From: Oscillospiraceae bacterium
GTDB lineage: Bacteria > Bacillota > Clostridia > Oscillospirales > Oscillospiraceae
Length of the DNA stretch: 64,000 bases
NCBI GenBank assembly: GCA_916988195.3
Contig: CAKASQ030000069.1
Location: 62,001 to 126,000 of the forward strand
Direction of reading: 5' to 3'
The notes under the pieces are model-generated. The model did no database searches and was not told the DNA's origin. It saw only the letters and a list, made by a program, of their open reading frames with translations. The translations under genes were made by a program, and so were the position numbers. Numbering within the stretch: position 1 is the first letter of the stretch; every line of letters begins with the position of its first letter. Below are positions 52,939 to 60,321 of this stretch, in pieces.

Positions 52939-52967
52939 ATAATACTACGGATTTAGCATTTGCGCAA
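52939..52967 (-). promoter_or_regulatory. Promoter of the pucR-like/ftsEX operon
   Basis: Minus strand: TTGCGC (52962-52967), 17 bases, TATTAT (52939-52944), about 50 bases before the start codon. Confidence 0.65.
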
Positions 52968-53017
52968 GAGGGTCTTGACATTTTATTTCAAAATGGCCGC
53001 TCTTTTTTGTATCTTTT

Positions 53018-53800
53018 TCATAGTTTTTCGTCATTCCCGCCAAAGGGCTGGGAATTTCTTACGCAATTCGCAAGCAGCTTTTTTTCGTCAAAATCACAAG
53101 AACTTGTGATGCGCCGCTCCGTTTCCCCCATATCCAGTTCCAGAACGGCCCCGGGCGCGAGGCTCTCCAGCCAGAGCCCGCCTTCGGCCACGCGCTTGAG
53201 ATAAAAAAGCGGAAGGCCCCGCGCGGCCATCATCCGGCGCACCTGATGGAACTTTCCCTCCTGCACGCGCACGGCGCTTCGTCCCGCGCCAAGAGGAATG
53301 AGCACAGCCGGAAGACACGAAAGCCCATCCGCGAGCTGCAATCCGTCTTTAAACGCCTGCACGTCCGCCTCGCTTGCCTGCCCCTCGTGCTCGCAGTAAT
53401 AGGTTTTCCAGACGCCGTGTTTGGGGCTGATGATGCGGTGGGCCAATTGGCCGTCGTTCGTCAGAAGCAAAAGCCCCTCCGTGTCCTTGTCGAGCCGCCC
53501 GACCGGCATGACGCCGAATTTCCGGTAGCGCTCTGGGATGAGCTCCATGACGGTTTTCTGCCGGGGGTCGTCCGCCGCCGTGAGGTAGCCCGCGGGCTTG
53601 TTGAGTAAAATCAGCGCCGGGCGCAGAAGCTCGACCGCTTCGCCATCCAACGTAATTTCCGCCGCCTGCTCGTCAAATTTTGCGCTCTCGTCGCGGCACA
53701 CTTCGCCGTTTACCCGCACACGTCCCGCCCGGATGGCGGCGCGCAGGTCCTTTCTCGAGCCCGCTCCGGCGCTCGATAGAATTTTATCCAGTCTCTGCAT
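53018..53800 (-). CDS. rsuA: 16S rRNA pseudouridine synthase (RsuA family)
   Basis: 260 aa. An N-terminal S4 RNA-binding domain (MQRLDKILSSAGAGSRKDLR), then the synthase domain with LNKPAGYLTAADDP, the catalytic Asp in GRLDKDTEGLLLLTNDG (about residue 105) and EGKFHQVRRMMAARG. The family converts a uridine in 16S rRNA to pseudouridine; RsuA itself modifies U516. Whether the target is the same here is not shown. A good fit in length and motifs. Confidence 0.92.
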   Translation of the reverse strand: MQRLDKILSSAGAGSRKDLRAAIRAGRVRVNGEVCRDESAKFDEQAAEITLDGEAVELLRPALILLNKPAGYLTAADDPRQKTVMELIPERYRKFGVMPVGRLDKDTEGLLLLTNDGQLAHRIISPKHGVWKTYYCEHEGQASEADVQAFKDGLQLADGLSCLPAVLIPLGAGRSAVRVQEGKFHQVRRMMAARGLPLFYLKRVAEGGLWLESLAPGAVLELDMGETERRITSSCDFDEKKLLANCVRNSQPFGGNDEKL

Positions 53801-53883
53801 GTTTGTCCCCTTCTCCCGGAATATTTTTGTCCATGCGGCAATAGGTTGTACCAGACTGATCTTGAAAAACTGGAGGGAACCGT

Positions 53884-54420
53884 ATGGTAATCATGACCGC
53901 CAAAGTCTCCAAACGAAAGATACTTCTCATCGGGCTGCTGATCATCCTCGCCGTCGTGCTGCTCATTACGTGTCTGAAAAAATCGTCAGGCTCCGATACC
54001 CCGCCGGATACCGCCGAGGAAATCACGGAGGTTGCCACCAACGAAGCGCGCGTCGCGTTTCTGGAGCAGTTCGGCTGGGAGGTTCAGGTGGAGCCCGTCC
54101 AAACCCAGCAGGTACGCGTGCCCGAAGACCCGTCGGAGGTGTTTCTTCGCTATAACGATCTGCAGCAGTCGCAGGGGTACGATCTTCTTTCCTACAGCGG
54201 CAAAACCCTTACGCGCTACGTCTATCAGATCACAAACTACCCCGGCAGCGACGGCGTGTATTTTGCGACGCTTCTCATCTACAACGACAGCGTCGTCGGA
54301 GGCGATGTGGCCTCCAGCCGCCAGAACGGCGTGATGCACGGCTTTTCCATGCCCGCCGCCCAGCCCTCGTCCGGCGCGTTCTTTTCCGAAAGCGAAGAAA
54401 TTTCTGAAAATCTATCTTAA
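53884..54420 (+). CDS. DUF4830 protein, membrane-anchored
   Basis: 178 aa. One N-terminal hydrophobic segment (about 13-30; IGLLIILAVVLLITCL) ends in a Cys, so it is an anchor or perhaps a lipoprotein signal. The extracytoplasmic part begins NEARVAFLEQFGWEVQ, a DUF4830 hallmark, and continues through RYVYQITNYPGSDGVYFATL. GGAGGG lies before the ATG at 53884. The family occurs in Clostridia and has no assigned function. It diverges from rsuA. Confidence 0.85.
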   Translation: MVIMTAKVSKRKILLIGLLIILAVVLLITCLKKSSGSDTPPDTAEEITEVATNEARVAFLEQFGWEVQVEPVQTQQVRVPEDPSEVFLRYNDLQQSQGYDLLSYSGKTLTRYVYQITNYPGSDGVYFATLLIYNDSVVGGDVASSRQNGVMHGFSMPAAQPSSGAFFSESEEISENLS

Positions 54421-54435
54421 CAGAAAAAATACCTC

Positions 54436-54464
54436 TTTACAACTGGCCATATTAGAAGTATAAT
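54436..54464 (+). promoter_or_regulatory. Promoter of the FMN riboswitch-ribU transcript
   Basis: TTTACA (54436-54441), 17 bases, consensus TATAAT (54459-54464), about 45 bases before the riboswitch. Confidence 0.85.
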
Positions 54465-54510
54465 ACGTGCAAAGAAATTTAACATGGCAGCGCAATGCTG
54501 CCACCATATG

Positions 54511-54613
54511 TCTTCAGGGCAGGGTGCGATTCCCGACCGGCGGTAAAGTCCGCGCGCGCAAGCTGAACCGGTGTGATTCCGGTACCGACAGTATAGTCTG
54601 GATGAAAGAAGAT
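54511..54613 (+). promoter_or_regulatory. FMN riboswitch (RFN element)
   Basis: It begins TCTTCAGGGCAGGGTG, has the core CCGACCGGCGGTAAAGTCC, then CCGGTGTGATTCCGGTACCG and closes with TAGTCTGGATGAAAGAAGA. The ends (TCTTC and GAAGA) form P1. It precedes the riboflavin transporter gene and a terminator hairpin, so FMN binding should turn transcription off. A short hairpin (54485-54503) lies just upstream. Confidence 0.96.
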
Positions 54614-54666
54614 AGCCGCAGGCCGGTTCTGGATTTGCATGCATCCAGTTTCTGCCTGCCTATTGA

Positions 54667-54702
54667 GCGCCCGGAGAAGCTTCTTCGGACGCATATTTTT
54701 TT
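54667..54702 (+). terminator. Expression-platform terminator of the FMN riboswitch
   Basis: The segment GCGCCCGGAGA ... TCTTCGGACGC (54667-54692) folds on itself with one mismatch and is followed by seven T residues, ending 18 bases before the ribU start. Confidence 0.8.
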
Positions 54703-54719
54703 ATTGTCAGGTGATACAT

Positions 54720-55448
54720 ATGAAACCATCAACCCTCCAGCTGCTTCAGGAAAACCTCTCGTTTCTCGGCGTAAGCCTCGCGCTTGTCGCGGTGATTCTG
54801 CTCGCGGCGCTCGGCTCCGAGTACCTCGTCATGAAAAAGCGCCACCGCCTCAAAAAAACGCGCGCCATCACATTCATCGCCATGTTCTCGGCCATTGCGG
54901 CGGTTCTGCACATCGTGGACATCCCCCTTTTCTTCGCGCCGTCGTTTTATAAGCTCGATTTCAGCGAGCTTCCCGTCATGATCTGCGCGTTCTACATGGG
55001 CCCCGTCGCAGGCGTCACTTGCGAGTTCGTGAAAATCGTACTCAAGCTTCTCATCAAGGGCACGTCGACGGCGTTTGTGGGCGATCTTGCAAACTTCCTG
55101 GTTGGCTGCTCGTTCGTCCTGCCCGCCGCCATCTGCTATCAGGCGACGCTTTCCAAAAAGGGCGCAATTCTCTCGCTCGCGCTCGGCACGGCGGTCATGA
55201 GCGTCTTTGGCAGCATGTTCAACGCCTGGTATCTCATTCCGAAGTTCTCCGAGCTTTTTGGTATGCCGATGGACGCGATCATCTCCATGGGCACCGCCGT
55301 CAACTCCGCCATCACGAGCCTTCCGACGCTCGTTCTCTTCGCCGTCGTCCCGTTCAATATCTTAAAGGGCGTTCTTGTGTCGATTCTCACGATGCTTTTA
55401 TATAAGCGCGTGGAGAAGGTCTTCTTCCGCCGCAAAAAGTCCGCCTGA
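54720..55448 (+). CDS. ribU: Riboflavin ECF transporter S component
   Basis: 242 aa from the ATG at 54720 (AGGTG upstream; the longer open frame runs through the riboswitch). Hydrophobic throughout with about seven segments: one extra N-terminal helix (about 13-33), then the RibU core beginning ITFIAMFSAIAAVLHIVDIP, KLDFSELPVMICAFYMGPVAG, KLLIKGTSTAFVGDLANFL and MGTAVNSAITSLPTLV. It binds riboflavin and joins the shared ECF energy module, which is not encoded here. The N-terminal extension of about 40 residues beyond a typical RibU is noteworthy. Confidence 0.94.
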   Translation: MKPSTLQLLQENLSFLGVSLALVAVILLAALGSEYLVMKKRHRLKKTRAITFIAMFSAIAAVLHIVDIPLFFAPSFYKLDFSELPVMICAFYMGPVAGVTCEFVKIVLKLLIKGTSTAFVGDLANFLVGCSFVLPAAICYQATLSKKGAILSLALGTAVMSVFGSMFNAWYLIPKFSELFGMPMDAIISMGTAVNSAITSLPTLVLFAVVPFNILKGVLVSILTMLLYKRVEKVFFRRKKSA

Positions 55449-55500
55449 GATGCTTGCAGGGCGTATGGTTTTTTGCGGTTCCGGACAGGCTATTTTTGGT

Positions 55501-55529
55501 TTGCATTTTCCTCCTTCTTCGGATATAAT
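55501..55529 (+). promoter_or_regulatory. Promoter upstream of the 287 aa membrane protein
   Basis: TTGCAT (55501-55506), 17 bases, TATAAT (55524-55529), about 40 bases before the start codon. Confidence 0.75.
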
Positions 55530-55570
55530 TTAAAAACCGATAATGCACTCAGCCTTGAAAGGAACTGCCC

Positions 55571-56434
55571 ATGAAAAAGCCGTCCAAGCCCCTGCACGCA
55601 CGCGGCGAGCTCAGGTCCGCCATCCGGCGTCAGCCCGTCGTGTTTGCCGTCTATCTCGTTCTGCGGCTCATCGTTCTTGTGTCGCTCGTGTCGGCCATCC
55701 TCCGGCAGGAATATGAAAGCGCGTTTGTGTGCGTGCTGGTGCTGTTTCTGTTCATGCTCCCGTTTTTCATCCAGAAAAACTTCGGCATCTGCCTTCCGAG
55801 CACGCTCGAAATCATCATCCTGCTTTTCATCTTCGCAGCGGAAATCTTAGGCGAGCTCCAGAGCTACTTCATCCAGTACCCCTACTGGGACACGATGCTC
55901 CACACGACGAACGGCTTTCTCTGCGCGGCGGTCGGCTTTTCGCTGATCGACATTCTGAACCGCGACGCGAAGATCAAGTTTACGCTCTCGCCCGTGTATG
56001 TGGCGCTGGCCGCATTCTGCTTTTCGATGACGATCGGTGTTCTGTGGGAATTTTTTGAGTTCGGGATGGATAGGCTTTTCCACATGGACATGCAGAAGGA
56101 TACGATCGTTCACACCATTTCGTCCGTGATGCTGGACCCCACGAACAGCAACATTCCCATCACGATCGACGGCATTACCTCCGTCGCGGTCAATGGAAGG
56201 GATCTCGGCTTTACCGGGTACCTCGACATTGGCCTGTACGATACGATGGAGGACCTGTTCGTCAACTTCATCGGCGCGACCGTGTTCAGCGTGATCGGTT
56301 ACTTCTATCTCAAGCACCGGGGCGAGGGCAAATTTGCAAAGGCCTTCATCCCAACCATTGAAGAAACGGACAAGGAGACTGATTCTGACCATGTCAAAGA
56401 GCCCTCGCAGGAAGCTGAAAATCGGGACAATTGA
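55571..56434 (+). CDS. Multi-pass membrane protein of unknown function
   Basis: 287 aa with about seven hydrophobic segments (about 25-45, 48-65, 75-95, 105-125, 135-155 and 238-255). WDTMLHTTNGFLCAAVGFSLID in the middle (landmarks WDTMLH and TNGFLCAAVGF) and a second acidic patch resemble DUF2238-type membrane proteins. The C-terminal 40 residues are acidic and soluble. AAAGGAA precedes the ATG. It overlaps the PAP2-like gene by 44 bases, so the two are made together. Confidence 0.8.
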   Translation: MKKPSKPLHARGELRSAIRRQPVVFAVYLVLRLIVLVSLVSAILRQEYESAFVCVLVLFLFMLPFFIQKNFGICLPSTLEIIILLFIFAAEILGELQSYFIQYPYWDTMLHTTNGFLCAAVGFSLIDILNRDAKIKFTLSPVYVALAAFCFSMTIGVLWEFFEFGMDRLFHMDMQKDTIVHTISSVMLDPTNSNIPITIDGITSVAVNGRDLGFTGYLDIGLYDTMEDLFVNFIGATVFSVIGYFYLKHRGEGKFAKAFIPTIEETDKETDSDHVKEPSQEAENRDN

Positions 56435-57056
56435 CGATTTTCACCATTTCTGGTACCTTCTCATCTGGATCGTCTATCTGTCTTTGTTCTATCTCGCGGA
56501 GCATCTCGTGACGGAAAACTACTGGGTGTCGTATCTGCCCATCGACGATCAGATCCCGTTCTGCCGGTTTTTCATCGTTCCGTACTGCCTGTGGCACCCG
56601 CTGTTAGTTTTAATGACGGCGTATTTGATCTTCACCGACCCGCCCGCCTTCAAGCGCTTCATGCTCTACATCGGCTTCGGCTTCGGCGGCTCGATCATTT
56701 TCTGCATGCTCTTCCCGAACGGGCAGGACCTTCGCCCGACGGATTTCCAGCAGAACGACTGTTTCATCTGGCTGGTGAAGAGGATCTACGCCGCCGACAC
56801 GAACACGAACGTCATTCCCAGCATGCACGTTATCGGCTGCGCGGCCTTGGCCCTTGCGTGCTTCGACGCGCCGCGGCTGCGGGCCAAAAAACTTCACCTT
56901 GTGATGCTGCCGTTCGGCCTTCTTATCAGCATGTCCACGGTCTTTGTCAAGCAGCACTCGATGCTCGACGTTCTTGTCGCGATTCCCGTGAGCGCGCTTT
57001 TGTGCGTCCTCATCTACAAGCCATTCCCGCGCAATCGCTTGCAGCAATCCGCATAA
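56391..57056 (+). CDS. PAP2-like membrane phosphatase/phosphotransferase
   Basis: 221 aa from the ATG at 56391 with AAGGAG upstream. Six predicted helices. The motif IPSMHVIGCAALAL (SMHV) and, about 40 residues later, FVKQHSMLDVL correspond to the second and third PAP2 motifs with catalytic His residues; the first motif is less clear (LFPNGQDLRP is at the place expected for it). This fits the inositolphosphotransferase-like branch of PAP2 proteins, acting on a lipid phosphate at the membrane. The substrate is unknown. Confidence 0.82.
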   Translation: MSKSPRRKLKIGTIDDFHHFWYLLIWIVYLSLFYLAEHLVTENYWVSYLPIDDQIPFCRFFIVPYCLWHPLLVLMTAYLIFTDPPAFKRFMLYIGFGFGGSIIFCMLFPNGQDLRPTDFQQNDCFIWLVKRIYAADTNTNVIPSMHVIGCAALALACFDAPRLRAKKLHLVMLPFGLLISMSTVFVKQHSMLDVLVAIPVSALLCVLIYKPFPRNRLQQSA

Positions 57057-57060
57057 CCCC

Positions 57061-57100
57061 GCGCCCGTTCGTCAAAGCATGGCGAATGGGCGCTGTTTTT
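57061..57100 (+). terminator. Terminator after the PAP2-like gene
   Basis: Arms 57061-57071 and 57083-57093 pair over 11 positions (one G-U) followed by TGTTTTT. Confidence 0.85.
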
Positions 57101-57101
57101 G

Positions 57102-57130
57102 TTGTGTTTTCAGGAAAGTCATGATATACT
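57102..57130 (+). promoter_or_regulatory. Promoter upstream of the DivIVA-like gene
   Basis: TTGTGT (57102-57107), 17 bases, TATACT (57125-57130), 31 bases before the start codon. Confidence 0.6.
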
Positions 57131-57161
57131 ATGCTTACTTTTAAACATTGGAGGCGCTTTT

Positions 57162-57860
57162 ATGTCCGACTTTTCCCGATTCCGCACGGCGGTCGGCGGG
57201 TTCTCCCGCACAGACGTTGTCAATTACATCGAAGAAACCTCTGCCGCGCATCAAAAAGCGCTCCGAAAGCTGGAGGATGAGAAGCAGGCTTTCGCAGACG
57301 AAAACGACCATCTGCTGGCCGAAAACACCCGCCTGCAGGCAGAGCTCTCCGATCTGCGCGCAGAGCACGAGAAGCTGAAAGAGGAAGACAGCGCGCTCTC
57401 GGCGCAGGTCGTCTCCCTTTCCGATGAAGCAAGCTCCCTTGCCTCCCAGCTGGAGATGGCCAAGCGGGAGCTTGAGCAGCTGAAGCTGGAGCAGGCCGCT
57501 CTGGACGCTGCTTCCGAAGAGGACGCGGAAGAGGAACCCGCCGACGAAGATACCGCACAGCCGGAAGCAGCCGCGCCGGTCAATCTCAGCCAGCAGGAGC
57601 TTGCCGCCTATCGCCGCGCCGAACAGGCCGAGCGCAACGCCATGGTGCGGGCAAGAAAGCTTCGTGAGCAGCTGAGTCTTCTTTGCGAGCAGTCCAAGGA
57701 CCGCTACACCGACGCGGGCGAGGAAATTTCCGCGCTCACCGCCGACCTGTCCTCCGGCCTTTCCCGTCTGCAGGAGACGCTTGCCGACATTCAGGCCATC
57801 TTCGACGACGCGGAAAGCGCGTTCGACGAGCTCCAGCTCCCGGACGATGATGAAATCTGA
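57162..57860 (+). CDS. DivIVA-like coiled-coil protein
   Basis: 232 aa from the ATG at 57162 with GGAGG upstream. The N-terminus FRTAVGGFSRTDVVNYIEE resembles the DivIVA/GpsB membrane-binding motif; residues 25-115 are an almost continuous coiled coil; residues 120-145 are an acidic Glu/Ala-rich linker, then a second helical part. DivIVA-type proteins mark the septum or poles and organise cell-wall synthesis. Assignment to DivIVA is by general pattern. Confidence 0.72.
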   Translation: MSDFSRFRTAVGGFSRTDVVNYIEETSAAHQKALRKLEDEKQAFADENDHLLAENTRLQAELSDLRAEHEKLKEEDSALSAQVVSLSDEASSLASQLEMAKRELEQLKLEQAALDAASEEDAEEEPADEDTAQPEAAAPVNLSQQELAAYRRAEQAERNAMVRARKLREQLSLLCEQSKDRYTDAGEEISALTADLSSGLSRLQETLADIQAIFDDAESAFDELQLPDDDEI

Positions 57861-57925
57861 CTTGTATCACAAATGCTTTCAGCCGTCACGCTTCTGTGTG
57901 GCGGCTGTGCTATGAGGGATCAACT

Positions 57926-59767
57926 TTGGAAAAACGGACGCTGCTGAAAAAGTTCTTTGGTCACAGCGCCTTCCGCGGCGGGCAGGAGGCGCTCATCGAC
58001 GCGATTTTGTCCGGCCGGGACGTTCTGGGTGTGATGCCGACGGGCGGCGGAAAATCGATCTGCTATCAGATCCCCGCGCTTATGCTGCCGGGGCTCACGA
58101 TCGTCGTCTCGCCTCTCATCTCACTCATGAAAGATCAGGTCGCGGCGCTCACGGAGGCGGGCGTTCCGGCGGCGTTCCTCAATAGCTCCCTGTCTCTCGA
58201 GCAGCTGCGGGAGACTTACGCCAAAACCGCACGCGAGCAGTATAAGCTTTTGTATGTCGCGCCCGAGCGGCTCGAAAACGAGAGCTTTCTGTCTCTTATT
58301 TCGCACGTTCCCGTGTCGCTTCTCGCCGTTGACGAGGCGCACTGCATCTCACAATGGGGGCAGGATTTCAGGCCCAGCTACTTGAAAATTGCCGACTTTA
58401 TCGCGCAGCTCCCCACACGTCCCGTTGTCGCCGCCTTCACGGCCACCGCGACCAAGCAGGTGCGCGCGGATATCATCTCGCAGCTGGGGCTCCGGAACCC
58501 GCTTCTCAACATCACGGGCTTCGACCGTCCGAACCTCTATTTTGCCGTCCAGCACCCGACGAGCAAGCTGGCTGCAACGTTGCAGCTTGTGCGCGAGCGG
58601 GACGGAAAGGCCGGCATTGTCTACTGCAACACTCGAGCTTCTGTTGAGCGCGTGTGCGAATTTCTGAATGACAAGGGCATTGCCGCCACACGCTACCACG
58701 CAGGACTCTCCGAGGAAGAGCGCCACGCCAATCAGGACGATTTTCGCTTCGACCGCAAGACCGTCATGGTCGCAACGAACGCCTTCGGCATGGGCATTGA
58801 CAAGTCGAACGTCAGCTTTGTCATCCACTACAACATGCCGAAATCCTTGGAGGCCTACTATCAGGAGGCCGGGCGCGCAGGAAGAGACGGCAGCTGCGGC
58901 GAGTGCATTTTGCTCTACGCTCCCGGCGATGTGCAGACGGCGCGCTTTCTCATCCAGAACGGCGGCAACGAAGATTTAAGCCCCGACGTGCAGGAGCATG
59001 TGCGTGAGGGCGAGCTTCAGCGCCTGCGGCAGATGACAGGCTACTGCAAAACGACCGACTGCCTGCGCGGCTACATCCTCTCCTACTTTGGTCAGAGCCA
59101 CCCAGAAAGCTGCGGCTGCTGCGGTAACTGCAAAACAGAGCGGCGGCTTCAGGATGTGACCGTTCCGGCGCAGATGGTGCTGTCCTGCGTGTACAGGATC
59201 TATGAAAAGCTCGGCTACTTTGTGGGAAAAACGATGGTTTTGCGCGTGCTGCGCGGCAGCCGGGACAAGCGCATTCTGGAGCTCGGGCTCGACCAGATTT
59301 CGACGTATAATCTCATGCACGAAAAGCGGCAGGAGCTGAATGCGCTGTGCGATTTTCTGGAGGCAGACGGCTATCTTCGCGTCAATCCCGAGCACAGCAC
59401 GCTGGAGCCCGAAGAAAGGGCGCGCGACGTTCTGTTTCGCGGAAAGCAGCTTCTCATGCCGGTATTGGCCTCGCCGGAGCCCGCGCCGAAGGCTTCTCAG
59501 AAGGGCGCAAAAAAACAGACCGCTTCCCTTCCCTCCGGCGCAGACGATCTATTCGGCGTGCTGCGCGAGACGCGCATGCAAATTGCGCAGCGGGAAAACG
59601 TGCCCGCCTACATTGTCTGCTCGAACTCAACGCTTCTCGACATGGCGGAAAAAGCGCCCGAGACCATGGACGCGCTTCTTTCCGTCTCCGGCATCGGCGA
59701 GGTCAAGGCCTGCCGCTACGGCGAGGACTTTTTGAGCGCCATCCGGAATTATCAACGTGGGAAATAA
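57926..59767 (+). CDS. recQ: RecQ DNA helicase
   Basis: 613 aa from a TTG at 57926, which has GAGGGA 8 bases upstream; the frame is open 10 codons farther. Helicase domain 1 has Walker A MPTGGGKSICYQ, VVSPLISLMKDQV and DEAH (VDEAHCISQWGQDFRPSY); domain 2 has NAFGMGIDKSNVSFVIHYN and YYQEAGRAGRDG. The RQC zinc site is at CKTTDC and CGCCGNCKT, and the C-terminal HRDC domain has MQIAQRENVPAYIV and LLSVSGIGEVKACRYG. A complete RecQ for 3' to 5' unwinding in repair and recombination. Confidence 0.96.
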   Translation: MEKRTLLKKFFGHSAFRGGQEALIDAILSGRDVLGVMPTGGGKSICYQIPALMLPGLTIVVSPLISLMKDQVAALTEAGVPAAFLNSSLSLEQLRETYAKTAREQYKLLYVAPERLENESFLSLISHVPVSLLAVDEAHCISQWGQDFRPSYLKIADFIAQLPTRPVVAAFTATATKQVRADIISQLGLRNPLLNITGFDRPNLYFAVQHPTSKLAATLQLVRERDGKAGIVYCNTRASVERVCEFLNDKGIAATRYHAGLSEEERHANQDDFRFDRKTVMVATNAFGMGIDKSNVSFVIHYNMPKSLEAYYQEAGRAGRDGSCGECILLYAPGDVQTARFLIQNGGNEDLSPDVQEHVREGELQRLRQMTGYCKTTDCLRGYILSYFGQSHPESCGCCGNCKTERRLQDVTVPAQMVLSCVYRIYEKLGYFVGKTMVLRVLRGSRDKRILELGLDQISTYNLMHEKRQELNALCDFLEADGYLRVNPEHSTLEPEERARDVLFRGKQLLMPVLASPEPAPKASQKGAKKQTASLPSGADDLFGVLRETRMQIAQRENVPAYIVCSNSTLLDMAEKAPETMDALLSVSGIGEVKACRYGEDFLSAIRNYQRGK

Positions 59768-59839
59768 CAACACCCCTACGGATTCTGCGTCCATTCGTGG
59801 ATGCACGTTATGAAATTTCGAAAATCCTTCAAATCATGC

Positions 59840-59946
59840 GTATGGGGCGATGCCTACATCGCCCCATTGGGAAGTTACGAATTCGCCGTAAATTTTCGCG
59901 TTTTGGAAATACATTTTGCCAGGCGGAAGCCGCGTCTGCCCCTACG
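59840..59946. repeat. Palindromic intergenic repeat, degenerate copy
   Basis: It starts GTATGGGGCGATGCC, contains a hairpin GGGGCGATG...CATCGCCCC and the shared centre ACGAATTCGCCGTAAATT, and ends TGCCCCTACG. It is related to the better conserved copy at 62874-62979. It lies in the gap between recQ and the convergent alkyltransferase-like gene. Confidence 0.75.
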
Positions 59947-59996
59947 AAGCCTACTGGAAAAGCGGGCTCCCGGATGACCGGGGGCCCGCTCGTTTT

Positions 59997-60305
59997 TTAT
60001 TCCTCGCCGTCCCACCGGCACGCCGGAAGGTCGACCCGGCCGTCCGGCAGAAACGGCACGCCCTCGGCCTCTAGCAGCGCTCTGCGAAGCTCCGCATAGC
60101 TGCCGCCTGCGATGGAGCCGTCTGATTTTACAACACGCTGCCAGGGAAGCTCCTCCGGACATTTGCGCATGGCCCAGCCGACCTGACGTGCTGCTCTCGG
60201 CGTGCCCAGCATCCAGGCAATCTGGCCGTAGGCTACGCATTTTCCGCTTGGAATTTTCCGGACAACGTCATACACGCGCGCAAAAAAGCTGTCTGCTTCC
60301 TGCAT
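59997..60305 (-). CDS. Alkyltransferase-like (ATL/MGMT) protein without the active Cys
   Basis: 102 aa from the ATG at 60305 with GGGAGG upstream. It has VYDVVRKIPSGKCVAYGQIAW, RAARQVGWAMRKCPEELPW and RVVKSDGSIAGG, the DNA-binding domain of O6-alkylguanine transferases (landmarks SGKCVAYGQIAW and AARQVGWAMR). The active-site PCHRV is replaced by PWQRV, so it cannot transfer alkyl groups. ATL proteins bind O6-alkylguanine and hand the lesion to nucleotide excision repair. It follows the MATE gene by 16 bases. Confidence 0.9.
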   Translation of the reverse strand: MQEADSFFARVYDVVRKIPSGKCVAYGQIAWMLGTPRAARQVGWAMRKCPEELPWQRVVKSDGSIAGGSYAELRRALLEAEGVPFLPDGRVDLPACRWDGEE

Positions 60306-60321
60306 AAAAGCCTCCCACCGT

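Noticed and set aside
57876..57912. Stem AGCCGTCAC/GTGGCGGCT between the DivIVA-like gene and recQ as a terminator
   Set aside because: No T run follows and the stem reaches into the recQ translation start region; at most an mRNA structure.
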